Shown: positions 30,766 through 39,485 of the stretch, piece by piece
Layout of the letters: every line of letters starts with the position of its first letter
Numbering within the stretch: the stretch's first letter is position 1
NCBI RefSeq assembly: GCF_002355595.1
Contig: NZ_AP017422.1
Coordinates: 5,584,823 to 5,648,822, forward strand
Origin: Filimonas lacunae
Lineage (GTDB): Bacteria > Bacteroidota > Bacteroidia > Chitinophagales > Chitinophagaceae
Length of the DNA stretch: 64,000 nucleotides
Reading direction: 5' to 3'
The notes under the pieces: model-generated
The model's input: the letters and a program-made list of their open reading frames with translations, nothing else
What the model was told of the DNA's origin: nothing
Databases searched by the model: none
Position numbers and translations under genes: made by a program

Positions 30766-31626
30766 ATGCCAACCGATCTGTCTAAGATTCTTAGAAAAAA
30801 AAGAAACGATATTCTTGAGTTATGGATGAAGCAGCAATTGCAGGATGAGGGATTAAGGGAAGATTTGATAAGCAATGTTGAACTTCGTGAACAATCGGAA
30901 GAATTACTGGATGTTCTTTTAAAAACATTAACGGCTGAAAACCTGACACATGCTCATTCTGATGATTTTGAGCCTGTTATAGAAATTTTATCGGGTATTT
31001 CCATCAGCCGGGCCAAGCAGGGTTTTAGCCCACGCGAAACCGGTGTATATATTTTTAGTCTTAAAGATGCTTTATTGAGCATTTTACAGGCTGAATTAAA
31101 AGATAACTTCCAGGATTTATTTCAGCTTACACTGGGTTTAAACAAACTGATAGACCATTTTAGTGTTAACACGTTTGAAACTTTTATAAAGGGCAGGGAA
31201 GAAGTTATTTTACGTCAAACCGATGAAATAGCTGAAATCTCCACTCCGGTTATACGGGTATGGGATAATATCCTGGCTTTACCTATTATAGGCACCCTGG
31301 ATAGCTCACGCACACAAGTGGTAATGGAAAACCTTTTGCAGGAAATTGTAGACACAGGTAGCAGCATAGCTATTCTGGATATTTCGGGGGTACCCGCGGT
31401 AGATTCACTTGTTGCCCAGCACCTTATAAAAACAGTAAGTGCAACCCGCCTGATGGGAGCAGAATGTATTATCAGCGGAATTCGTCCTGAAATTGCACAA
31501 ACAGTTGTACATCTAGGCATTGATCTTTCCAACATTGTTACCAAAGCCACCTTATCCAGTGCATTGCGTCATGCATTTACTATGCTTCAGCTGGAAGTAA
31601 AAAAAGTGACATTCAAAGAAAAATAA
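30766..31626 (+). CDS. Stressosome scaffold RsbR-type protein (RsbRD-like N-domain + STAS)
   Basis: A 286-residue protein. Residues 1-150 form a helical sensor domain beginning KKRNDILELWMKQQ, like the RsbRD_N family. The STAS domain (about 158-275) is close to B. subtilis RsbR: LPIIGTLDSSRTQVVMENLL, then DISGVPAVDSLVAQHLI and GIRPEIAQTVVHLGIDLS. Ser214 in VDSLVAQH occupies the position of the phosphorylated Thr205 of B. subtilis RsbR. Such proteins build the stressosome with RsbS and hold RsbT until stress. It is the first gene of a cluster encoding the full RsbR-S-T set, 13 bp ahead of rsbS. Confidence 0.9.
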   Translation: MPTDLSKILRKKRNDILELWMKQQLQDEGLREDLISNVELREQSEELLDVLLKTLTAENLTHAHSDDFEPVIEILSGISISRAKQGFSPRETGVYIFSLKDALLSILQAELKDNFQDLFQLTLGLNKLIDHFSVNTFETFIKGREEVILRQTDEIAEISTPVIRVWDNILALPIIGTLDSSRTQVVMENLLQEIVDTGSSIAILDISGVPAVDSLVAQHLIKTVSATRLMGAECIISGIRPEIAQTVVHLGIDLSNIVTKATLSSALRHAFTMLQLEVKKVTFKEK

Positions 31627-31639
31627 CAAGGTTACAAAG

Positions 31640-32026
31640 ATGGATAGAATTCCTATTCTACGGATGGGACCCTTTTTGCTGGTTACCATTCAAACGGATT
31701 TATATGACAGGCTAGCGCTTAGCCTGGAGGCCGACCTTGTTCAAATGGTAAGCAAAACGGGTGCAAGGGGTGTTTTGATAGACATCTCTGCCCAAAGCAT
31801 TGTGGATTCATTTATGGGGAGAATTATCGGCAATATTGCAAGTATGTGTAAAATTCTGGATGCCGAAACGGTAGTGGTGGGCATGCAACCTGCTGTTGCT
31901 ATTACGTTGATAGAATTAGGATTAGAATTAAAAGGTGTGTATACTGCCCTGAATGTAGAAAGGGGAATGGAGTTGCTGCAATCAAAAATTACTTTACCGA
32001 CCGAAGATACTGAGGAGGAAGAATGA
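31640..32026 (+). CDS. rsbS: Stressosome STAS protein RsbS
   Basis: A 128-residue single STAS domain. The core phrase DISAQSIVDSFMGRII is nearly identical to that of B. subtilis RsbS, with Ser57 as the likely site that RsbT phosphorylates. It ends in an acidic tail (TEDTEEEE). RsbS and RsbR form the shell that traps RsbT. The stop overlaps the start of the next gene (ATGA), so translation is coupled. Confidence 0.93.
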   Translation: MDRIPILRMGPFLLVTIQTDLYDRLALSLEADLVQMVSKTGARGVLIDISAQSIVDSFMGRIIGNIASMCKILDAETVVVGMQPAVAITLIELGLELKGVYTALNVERGMELLQSKITLPTEDTEEEE

Positions 32027-32436
32027 TCATTTCCCTTAGTAAAGAAACCGTAGAAGTAATTAAAGAACAGGATACCATTTTCCTGCGCAACCGCATTAAA
32101 GAATGTGCAACGAAGGCAGGAATGGGCCTTGTAAACCAAACTAAATTAATAACAGCTGCCAGTGAACTGGCCCGTAACATGCTCAGGTATGGCGGAGGTG
32201 GTTCTGTTCAGGTAGAAATTGTGAGTAAAGGCAAAGAAAATGGAATTCGCCTTGCTTTTATCGATAAAGGTCCGGGTATAGCCGATATCCCTTTAGCTAT
32301 GAAAGATGGTTACTCAACCGGTAAAAGTTTAGGCCTGGGGCTTCCAGGTGCCAAAAGACTGGTAAGTGAATTTGATATCAAAAGCAAAGTGGGAGAAGGT
32401 ACAGTAATCACTATTTTAAAATGGAAAAATGGCTGA
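32023..32436 (+). CDS. rsbT: Stressosome switch kinase RsbT
   Basis: A 137-residue GHKL Ser/Thr kinase. N-box ASELARNMLRYG, G1 box DKGPGI, and GLGLPGAKRL are all present. RsbT phosphorylates RsbS and RsbR and, when freed, activates the downstream partner. Overlaps rsbS by 4 bp and the next gene by 8 bp. Confidence 0.93.
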   Translation: MIISLSKETVEVIKEQDTIFLRNRIKECATKAGMGLVNQTKLITAASELARNMLRYGGGGSVQVEIVSKGKENGIRLAFIDKGPGIADIPLAMKDGYSTGKSLGLGLPGAKRLVSEFDIKSKVGEGTVITILKWKNG

Positions 32437-33442
32437 TAACCATCATACGTGCTTTAATGTTGTTGATAGAAGTTATTTAGCCTTAATCAAGAAAGACATT
32501 CATAATCTCGCCCTTGAAAAACAATTTGAAGCTCAGCGTTTAGCGGAAGTAGATATTGTAGTGGCAGAGCTAACCTCTAATCTTATTAAATATAGCCGTG
32601 AAGGCCAGTTGCTGGTAAAAACGCTTTCCGACGGAGAAAAATCATGTATTGAAATTATAAGCCTGGACAAGGGCCCGGGCATGTCTGATGTAGGAAGAAT
32701 GATGGAAGACGGCGTTTCTACCAGTAAAACCCTGGGACATGGACTAGGCGCTATTAAACGACTGGCAGATGAATTTGAAATATATACCGTAAAAGGCTGG
32801 GGAACGATTTTAGTAGTAAGAATATGGACTAAAGCCAGCAATAGAACGCGAAAGTATACAGCTGAGGTAAAAAGTGTACTGGTGCCTAAGCCTGGTGAAA
32901 CAGTTTGTGGCGATGCTTTTGGCATTAAACAAACTCCACAAAGGTTAAGCTTATTCCTGGGTGATGGTTTGGGGCATGGCCATGAGGCAGCAAAAGCAGC
33001 ATTGGCTGCTGTAGCGGCTTTTCATGAGTGTACAGCAACAACTCCTTCCGACACCTTACGCTTTATACATCAGGCTGTGCGCAAAACACGTGGCTTAGTA
33101 GGAACGGCTGCTTTCTTCGATTACCAACTGCAAAAATGGAGTATTTGTGGAGTGGGTAACATTCTTTGCAGGATAGGCACACCGGATCATTCGAAAAATT
33201 ATTTGCCTTATAATGGCATATTGGGCATGAACATTCCTTCCTCGCTTAATGATCAGGAAATAATGTATACACCTGATCAACTGATGATACTTTGTTCAGA
33301 CGGTATAAAGTCTAAATTGGAATTGTACAGAAACCAGGGTATTTATAAACAGGACTTATCTGTTTTGGCAACTGCTTTATATAAAGACTTTGCACGTCAA
33401 ACAGATGACATGTCGGTAGTGGTAGGTAAACTTAACATATAA
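32429..33442 (+). CDS. Fusion of RsbT/RsbW-like ATPase and RsbX-type phosphatase
   Basis: A 337-residue two-domain protein. Residues 1-130 are a second GHKL ATPase (VAELTSNLIKYS as N-box, DKGPGM, GHGLGAIKRL). Residues about 140-337 are a small PP2C/SpoIIE-like phosphatase (GETVCGDAF, GDGLGHGHEAA, LCSDGI, RQTDDMSVVV, with the metal-binding Asp residues). In B. subtilis RsbX removes the phosphates that RsbT adds to RsbR and RsbS. Having the phosphatase fused to a kinase-like domain in one chain makes a self-contained reset unit. It overlaps rsbT by 8 bp and is 1 bp from the histidine kinase gene. Confidence 0.9.
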   Translation: MADNHHTCFNVVDRSYLALIKKDIHNLALEKQFEAQRLAEVDIVVAELTSNLIKYSREGQLLVKTLSDGEKSCIEIISLDKGPGMSDVGRMMEDGVSTSKTLGHGLGAIKRLADEFEIYTVKGWGTILVVRIWTKASNRTRKYTAEVKSVLVPKPGETVCGDAFGIKQTPQRLSLFLGDGLGHGHEAAKAALAAVAAFHECTATTPSDTLRFIHQAVRKTRGLVGTAAFFDYQLQKWSICGVGNILCRIGTPDHSKNYLPYNGILGMNIPSSLNDQEIMYTPDQLMILCSDGIKSKLELYRNQGIYKQDLSVLATALYKDFARQTDDMSVVVGKLNI

Positions 33443-33443
33443 G

Positions 33444-35108
33444 ATGAAAGAAATTGCAAAGGTGTCGTTACAGAATGAGATGGACCTGATATTATCGCAC
33501 CGCAGGTCTATGAAACTTGCAGAGCTTGCGGGCCTTTCTCTTTCTGCTCAAACAACTTTTGCAACAGCTGTATCTGAGGTGGCGCGGGAAATTATTGAAA
33601 ACGGTACAGATGGCTACCTGGTGCTGGGAATTTTTATGAACAGCCCGCAAAAAAGCATAGCTGCTTTTATTTACGACAAACGGACAACCCTCTCTTTACA
33701 GGAACCTGCCTTACAAAATGCGCGTAAACTGGTAAATAAGTTTCAGTTTACCAGCACCCCTGATTCATCCTGTATTGAAATGTATTACCACTTGCCCGCC
33801 GCTGTAAAGCAGTTGGATAAAAAAATTATAGAGTGGAGCAGTCAGTTTAATCAGGATCCGCCTATCTCTCCCTACGAAGAAATAAAAAGAAAAAACGAAC
33901 AGTTGCAGGAATTGGCCGACAAACTAAAAGCCAGCGAAAATCAATACCGTGTACTTACCAACGCGCTGCCAATGATTATTTTTACCCTTAACAGCAGCGG
34001 GGATATTGTATATGCCAACGAATGGATGAATTCTTTTACAGGCTTTAGTACCGAGCAAATCAACACCGGCAAATGGCAGCAGGTAATTCATGCAGAGGAT
34101 TATGAAGCCTTTTTGTCGCTATTTACAGACATCATTACTTTACAGGCAGGAACTATTAAGGTACAATGCCGGTTGAAAGAAGCGCAAACAGGTAGTTATG
34201 CCTGGCACCTGATATGTATTTCGCCCCTGGAAGAAGGGCATAGGCCCGGTGATTATTTTATTGGCTATATCGTTGACATTCATGCACAAAAAGAATTTGA
34301 ACAAACGCTGCAGGATAATAACGAGCTAAAAAAGGCACAGCAACAGCTTAAAGAGAACGAACAAAGCTTGCAAAACAGCATTTTTCAACTGAACCGGAGC
34401 AATACCGACCTGGAGCAGTTTGCTTATATAGCCAGCCACGATTTACAGGAGCCGGTAAGGAAAATGATTTTTTACAGCGACTATTTTAATAAACGCTATG
34501 CCGCATTAATAGATGACAAGGGTACCACCTACCTGCAATATATGTTACAGGCAAGTAACCGTATGCGCAACCTGATCAATGACCTTTTATCGTATTCAAA
34601 AATCAGGAAAGAAGCTACCGCTTACGAACAGGTGAATTTGAACGATATACTTCATAACTGTCTGCTGGATCTGGAACTCACGATTAAAGAAAAAAAGGCC
34701 GTTGTTACTGTTGAACCGTTGCCTGTTTTGGAAGGCGACTCCAGCCAGATGATGCAGCTTTTCCAGAATATTATTTCCAATGCTTTAAAATACAGCCGGG
34801 AAAACGTGCAACTACAGTTGTACGTATATGCTACCGTTATTAAAAACGGAATCACTGAACTTCATTTTAAGGATAACGGTATTGGCTTTGATGTAAAATA
34901 CCTGCCTAAAATGTTTGCACTGTTCCAGCGATTGCACGGCAAAGACGAGTATGAAGGCACGGGATTTGGGCTGGCTATATGCAAAAAAATAGTTGATTTG
35001 CATAATGGCACTATACATGCCGTTAGTGAACCCGGTAAAGGAGCTGATTTTATTGTCACCTTGCCTATTACACAAAACAAAAACATGATTGATGGCGCCA
35101 ACGATTAA
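33444..35108 (+). CDS. Hybrid-input sensor histidine kinase (degenerate ATPase, PAS, HisKA, HATPase)
   Basis: A 554-residue soluble kinase. Residues 1-125 look like another, degenerate RsbT-type domain (SHRRSMKLAELAGLSLSAQT, then ATAVSEVAREIIENGTDG), without clear G boxes. Residues about 150-290 contain a coiled segment and a PAS domain (NALPMIIFTLNSSGDIVYAN). The HisKA domain has FAYIASHDLQEPVRK, with the phosphorylated His. The catalytic domain has NIISNALKYS, DNGIGFD and GTGFGLAICKKIVDLH. There are no membrane helices, so the signal is internal, most likely from the stressosome proteins encoded directly upstream. The degenerate N-terminal domain could be the docking site; that is inference. 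Confidence 0.9.
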   Translation: MKEIAKVSLQNEMDLILSHRRSMKLAELAGLSLSAQTTFATAVSEVAREIIENGTDGYLVLGIFMNSPQKSIAAFIYDKRTTLSLQEPALQNARKLVNKFQFTSTPDSSCIEMYYHLPAAVKQLDKKIIEWSSQFNQDPPISPYEEIKRKNEQLQELADKLKASENQYRVLTNALPMIIFTLNSSGDIVYANEWMNSFTGFSTEQINTGKWQQVIHAEDYEAFLSLFTDIITLQAGTIKVQCRLKEAQTGSYAWHLICISPLEEGHRPGDYFIGYIVDIHAQKEFEQTLQDNNELKKAQQQLKENEQSLQNSIFQLNRSNTDLEQFAYIASHDLQEPVRKMIFYSDYFNKRYAALIDDKGTTYLQYMLQASNRMRNLINDLLSYSKIRKEATAYEQVNLNDILHNCLLDLELTIKEKKAVVTVEPLPVLEGDSSQMMQLFQNIISNALKYSRENVQLQLYVYATVIKNGITELHFKDNGIGFDVKYLPKMFALFQRLHGKDEYEGTGFGLAICKKIVDLHNGTIHAVSEPGKGADFIVTLPITQNKNMIDGAND

Positions 35109-35496
35109 GATACTGCTGGCAGATGACGATAAAGAGGATCAACTGATTTTATCTGATGCTTTTGAACAGATTGGTATTACCAATGTGGTGCATTTTGTGG
35201 ATAACGGCGAACATGCACTGGTGCAACTGGAAAAATGTTTTGAGGACGATGTGCTACCCCGGCTTATTATATTAGACCTGAACATGCCACGCATGAATGG
35301 TACCCAAACATTACGGCTGGTAAAACAGGATGACCGCTTTAAGCACATTCCCATTATTATCTATTCCACTTCGCTGAACAACATTGAAAAAGATGAATGC
35401 ATTCGCCTGGGTGCGCATTCTTACATCATTAAGCCCCTCACCTTTAGTGAGTATGTAAAATCGGCCGAATTTTTTTATAACCTATGCCTGGAATAA
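35092..35496 (+). CDS. Single-domain response regulator
   Basis: 134 residues from the ATG at 35092 (a TTG one codon upstream is less likely). The receiver domain is complete: acidic pair in LLADDDKEDQ, phosphorylated Asp in LIILDLNMPRMNG, and Lys in HSYIIKP. It is of the Rcp1-like type that follows phytochrome-like or PAS kinases, with no output domain. It overlaps the kinase gene by 17 bp. It would act by protein contact; the partner is not in the window. Confidence 0.92.
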   Translation: MAPTIKILLADDDKEDQLILSDAFEQIGITNVVHFVDNGEHALVQLEKCFEDDVLPRLIILDLNMPRMNGTQTLRLVKQDDRFKHIPIIIYSTSLNNIEKDECIRLGAHSYIIKPLTFSEYVKSAEFFYNLCLE

Positions 35497-35506
35497 GGCA
35501 AAAGAA

Positions 35507-35534
35507 AATGGTCATTATTTGCATAATGACCATT
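35507..35534. terminator. Terminator between convergent genes
   Basis: A 12-bp inverted repeat (35507-35518 with 35523-35534) between the convergent response regulator and M14 genes. The stem is AT-rich and the T-run weak, so termination is probable but not strong. Confidence 0.5.
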
Positions 35535-35559
35535 CACTTACGAAAAAACTTCTATTCTT

Positions 35560-38064
35560 TTATTGACCAACGAGGAATACAGCGTTGGTAAACAACAATT
35601 TTCCACCATCCCAGAAATGACGAAACAAAGGATCATCGGCGAGGTATACTACCGAGCCCCGTCCCATTTCCTGTGCACCAAACACCAACCCATCTTTTAG
35701 TTTAGGTTTTAGTTTACTACCCACAAAGCCGGCTACATAACTATCTTTCTTAAGCACCCCCACATTCCAGCCGTCTTTTAAAAAGCTGTACACAGCAGGA
35801 TCTTGCTTTAATGTATAATAATCATTTCCATAACCATAAGCCAACGGATGAGTATCGTCCATTTCTACTTTAAAAATAGCGCCGGGAATAGCGCCTGTTA
35901 CTTCATCTCTCTCACGGCTGCTGAATTTGTGCAGGCTGGCATATTCATCTTTCTTATCATTGTCATCATCGTCATTCTTGCTTTTAATACCCCAGTCCGC
36001 ATCTGCCAGTTTAGATACGGCGCGTTCCATAGCAATGAGCTTCCCTCCTTCTTTTACAAAGGTTTTTAGCCTGGCGTTTACGTCTTTATCGTTTAACACG
36101 CGGTAATAACCATCGGGAAGAATAAGCACATCCACATTTTTCAGATTCAGATATTCAATATCAGTTGCGTTTAACAACGTAATAGGATAATCCAGTACCT
36201 GGTCGAAAAAACTCCATACTTCACCGGCACCCAGCGAAGAGGTTTGTTCGCCCGTTAACATAGCCACACGTGGCGCCTGTATAAAACCGATATCGGAAGA
36301 ACCAAAGTCGGCTCCCTTATCTACAAAGCCTGTTTCTACCACTTCGGGCTGTAAATTAAACTTGCGGCATACCTCGTTGGTTACGTTGTTCCAGTCCGCT
36401 TTATTACCACTTTTCAGCACTATTAAAGTACCACGGGCATACTCATGCCCCTTATAAGTAAAGGGCAGTCTGCTAAAGCGCACTTTAATTTTCCTATTTA
36501 ACAATCCTGCCAGTACCTGGGCGCTGGTCATAGAATTATAAGGAATTAACAGTCCATACGCCGAAGCCACGGAATTATAGACAGAATCGTTGGCGGGAAT
36601 GGTATTTTCTATCGCCAGCTTTTCTTTAACAGCATAACCTTTTATGTTGTATACGTAGGGCAACGACCAGGCTGTGATATCGTAGGTAACAGAGTCGGTT
36701 AATACACTGGTAGGTTCAAACAACACACGCACCATATTTCCCTGTGGCTGGTAAGCAGATATAGCCAGATGAACACCTTCGTCTTTAAAGCTTTCCTCTT
36801 TACCGCTGAAATAGTTAAAGCCCTTAAACGTTTTGTTGTTTAGCACACCATACTTAATGTTATTAGCCTGCAACACCCGTTTAATGCTTGCCAGCTGGTT
36901 GGCATTTTTAGCAGTAAGCACATAAGTTTTATACGTACTGCCTTTGGCTGCCGCATTTTCGTCGAAGAATTTCTTAAACTCTTTCAACAGTTTATTGTGC
37001 TGTGTGGCGGCCACTTCAATGGTAGAAAGACCAGTGGTGTAATGATGGGCCACCCTGTCAACCAGTGTAAGGGTATCTCCATCGGCCTTCACCACGGCGA
37101 GTCCTCCCCTGCTGTGCCCGCCCTGTTCAAAGGTCATACCTATAGATCCGTTGTACATAGGATAGGTATCGCCATAAGAAGGATAAAACAGATCAAACCG
37201 TTCGCGGGTAAAATACAACCAGCCTTCCTTGTCAAAATAGCTGGCATTGTTACGACCAATTAACACCTGGAAATCGCGCTGCCAGGGTGTAATAGCATCA
37301 TGAAAAGGTTCTGCTGCCGGTGCAAAATAATAAGGGTTGTTATATCCCTGCTCGTGAAAATCAACATGCACCTGTGGCAACCAGGTATTGTATTTCTGTA
37401 AACGGAATTTAGTTTCCTGCTGTGTTTGCCAGGCCCAATCCCTGTTTAAATCAAAATTATAGTGGTTACTTCTGCCACCCGGCCAGGGCTCGTCATGCTC
37501 GCGCGATTCGGGGTTGGCATTATAATGCCTGCCCACCATGCTGTTGTACCAGTTTACATAGCGGTCGCGCCCATCAGGATTTAAGCAAGGGTCTATAATT
37601 ACCACGGTATTTTGTAACCACTGTTTGGTTTGCTGGTTGGCAGGATTTACCAAAGCATATAATGTTTGCATAGCCGCTTCGGAAGAGGAAGGTTCATTGC
37701 CATGCACATTATAACTTAGCCACACTACAGATGGCATGTTTACCGTATCTGCGGCCTTGTCTTTTAACACACCTGCCATACGCAGGTTGTTTAAACGTAC
37801 TTCTTCCAGGTTAGGCAGCTGATTGGGCAAGGCTATATAAGCCAGCATCAGCGGACGATGTTCGTATGTTTCGCCATACTGTTCCGTTTTTACCATATCC
37901 GGTTTAGCAGCGGCTACTGCTTTAAAGTAGTTCACCAACTGATAGTGAGGTGTAAAACGGGTTCCTAACGGGTAGCCCAAAAACTGTTCGGGCGAAGCTA
38001 TATTCTGGGCATACCCACCTGTAACGGTAAGTAGTATGCCCAGAAAAAGGATCATTTTTCTCAT
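35560..38064 (-). CDS. Secreted M14 family zinc carboxypeptidase
   Basis: An 834-residue protein with signal peptide (MRKMILFLGILLTVTGGYAQ). The M14 domain spans about residues 30-340. The zinc ligands are in NVHGNEPSSSEA (His121, Glu124) and near VDFHEQG (His237). RDRYVNWYNS and the Arg/Asn region DLNRDW also fit. The C-terminal half includes a glutaminase-like part (about residues 600-700, with NLKNVDVLILPDGYYR and KEGGKLIAME), as in many large Bacteroidota M14 proteins. It removes C-terminal residues from peptides in the periplasm or outside. It follows the SusC/SusD pair on the same strand with a 24-bp gap and is likely in their operon, as a peptide-processing partner. Confidence 0.9.
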   Translation of the reverse strand: MRKMILFLGILLTVTGGYAQNIASPEQFLGYPLGTRFTPHYQLVNYFKAVAAAKPDMVKTEQYGETYEHRPLMLAYIALPNQLPNLEEVRLNNLRMAGVLKDKAADTVNMPSVVWLSYNVHGNEPSSSEAAMQTLYALVNPANQQTKQWLQNTVVIIDPCLNPDGRDRYVNWYNSMVGRHYNANPESREHDEPWPGGRSNHYNFDLNRDWAWQTQQETKFRLQKYNTWLPQVHVDFHEQGYNNPYYFAPAAEPFHDAITPWQRDFQVLIGRNNASYFDKEGWLYFTRERFDLFYPSYGDTYPMYNGSIGMTFEQGGHSRGGLAVVKADGDTLTLVDRVAHHYTTGLSTIEVAATQHNKLLKEFKKFFDENAAAKGSTYKTYVLTAKNANQLASIKRVLQANNIKYGVLNNKTFKGFNYFSGKEESFKDEGVHLAISAYQPQGNMVRVLFEPTSVLTDSVTYDITAWSLPYVYNIKGYAVKEKLAIENTIPANDSVYNSVASAYGLLIPYNSMTSAQVLAGLLNRKIKVRFSRLPFTYKGHEYARGTLIVLKSGNKADWNNVTNEVCRKFNLQPEVVETGFVDKGADFGSSDIGFIQAPRVAMLTGEQTSSLGAGEVWSFFDQVLDYPITLLNATDIEYLNLKNVDVLILPDGYYRVLNDKDVNARLKTFVKEGGKLIAMERAVSKLADADWGIKSKNDDDDNDKKDEYASLHKFSSRERDEVTGAIPGAIFKVEMDDTHPLAYGYGNDYYTLKQDPAVYSFLKDGWNVGVLKKDSYVAGFVGSKLKPKLKDGLVFGAQEMGRGSVVYLADDPLFRHFWDGGKLLFTNAVFLVGQ

Positions 38065-38088
38065 GATACGAATATAACGATGCGTGTT

Positions 38089-39456
38089 TTAATTATAACC
38101 ATCATTTTGGATGAGCTTTGTGTTTACTTTTATCTCTCTTGACGGAATAGGAAACACCAGCGCATTAGCATTCCACGGCAGTAAACCTACATTCCCCTCC
38201 AAACGCTTGATATCATGTAGCTTAAACCCTTCAAATGCCAGCTCCAGATAACGCTCAGAAAGTATTTTATCTAATGTCACATCTGCTTCATCATAGCTTT
38301 CGAGGTTAACCCTGTTACGAATGGTATTAATGTCGGTAACCGGCGCCGCTCCTATTGTTGTACCTTCTCTGAAATTGCCTTCTGCCCGTATCAAATACAT
38401 TTCGGCCAACCGTATGATGTGTACATTGCCATACATGTTATCAAACTTACCTGTATACACGGAACCGCCCGATGAATAAAACATATTTAAACGGTCATCG
38501 TTCGCTTCATACAAATTCAGATGCGCATCTTCTATCTGAATATCACCGCGGCTTAGTGGGGAGTAAAAAGTGTTAAAGTTGTTTACGCCAGAACTGGTGG
38601 TTACCTGCATGGCAAATACATCTTCTGTTGTATTAGCTACAGCAGAAGCGGTTTCGTTAGGAAAAGGAAAAGCATCAGCATACGATGAAGTAAGACTGTA
38701 TTTACCGCTGGCTATTACTCTATCAGCTTCTTCAACCGCACTGGCATAGTCACCTTGTTGCAGGTACACTCTTGCCAGCATAGCAGAAGCTGTAAGGCTA
38801 CCTGCATAAAAACCATTAGTAGCAGGTAATAAATTTTTAGCATCGGTTAAATCGGATATCACCTGCATATACACTTCGAAAACCGTGTTGCGGGCTACTT
38901 TGCTGGAATCGGTAATAAGCGTGGTGGGTGTTAACACCAGGGGAACACCCCAGTTTTCGTCAGGATTGCCATCATTCCATGCTTTGGCATAAATACGCAC
39001 CAGGTCGAAATAAGCCGATCCGCGTATAAACTTAGCCTGCCCCTCTACACTTGCATTGGCATCAGCGTCTGTGATCTTATCCAGATTTGCCAATACATTA
39101 TTGACAGAATTAATGGCTTTATAAGCAGCCAGCCAGGTATTGGCCACATACGAGTTATTGGTGGGCAAATCTTTATTCACCATCTGCGTCATTCCGCCAA
39201 AAGTGCCCGACCAGTTGATTTCAGTAGTAGCCCCCAATAAATCGGGATATAGAAAAGCGCCGCCGCCATAAAAGTAGGTGCTGCCCAAATCGGTATAAGC
39301 GCCCACCAATGCCTTTTTCACCGCATTGGAATTGGTAAGGGCTTCATCTGAATACACAGTTTCAGTTGGCGTTCTATCCAGTTGTTTACTACAGGAGTAT
39401 GTGAGCGTAAGTGTAGTAAAAGCGAAAAGTATATATATATTCTTAACGTATTTCAT
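38089..39456 (-). CDS. SusD/RagB family nutrient-binding lipoprotein
   Basis: A 455-residue protein from the ATG at 39456; an in-frame ATG at 39486 overlaps the SusC stop and lies outside the signal peptide. The signal peptide ends in LTLTYSC, a lipobox-like Cys (residue 22 or so), followed by SKQLDRTPTE. Typical SusD blocks are present: GSAYFDLVRIYAKAWN, LARVYLQQGDYASAVEEADR, and the C-terminal LSERYLELAFEGFKLHDIKR. SusD sits on top of the SusC barrel and hands over ligands. The partner SusC is directly upstream. With an M14 peptidase behind it, the ligand may be peptide rather than glycan, by analogy with RagAB. Confidence 0.93.
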   Translation of the reverse strand: MKYVKNIYILFAFTTLTLTYSCSKQLDRTPTETVYSDEALTNSNAVKKALVGAYTDLGSTYFYGGGAFLYPDLLGATTEINWSGTFGGMTQMVNKDLPTNNSYVANTWLAAYKAINSVNNVLANLDKITDADANASVEGQAKFIRGSAYFDLVRIYAKAWNDGNPDENWGVPLVLTPTTLITDSSKVARNTVFEVYMQVISDLTDAKNLLPATNGFYAGSLTASAMLARVYLQQGDYASAVEEADRVIASGKYSLTSSYADAFPFPNETASAVANTTEDVFAMQVTTSSGVNNFNTFYSPLSRGDIQIEDAHLNLYEANDDRLNMFYSSGGSVYTGKFDNMYGNVHIIRLAEMYLIRAEGNFREGTTIGAAPVTDINTIRNRVNLESYDEADVTLDKILSERYLELAFEGFKLHDIKRLEGNVGLLPWNANALVFPIPSREIKVNTKLIQNDGYN

Positions 39457-39485
39457 GTTACTTTCTTTAGGTTTTACCAATAGCA

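Noticed and set aside
30766-35496. Sigma factor or anti-sigma factor antagonist in the Rsb cluster
   Set aside because: Each STAS and ATPase gene was assigned to RsbR, RsbS, RsbT or the fusion; no sigma-70-like helix pattern is encoded.
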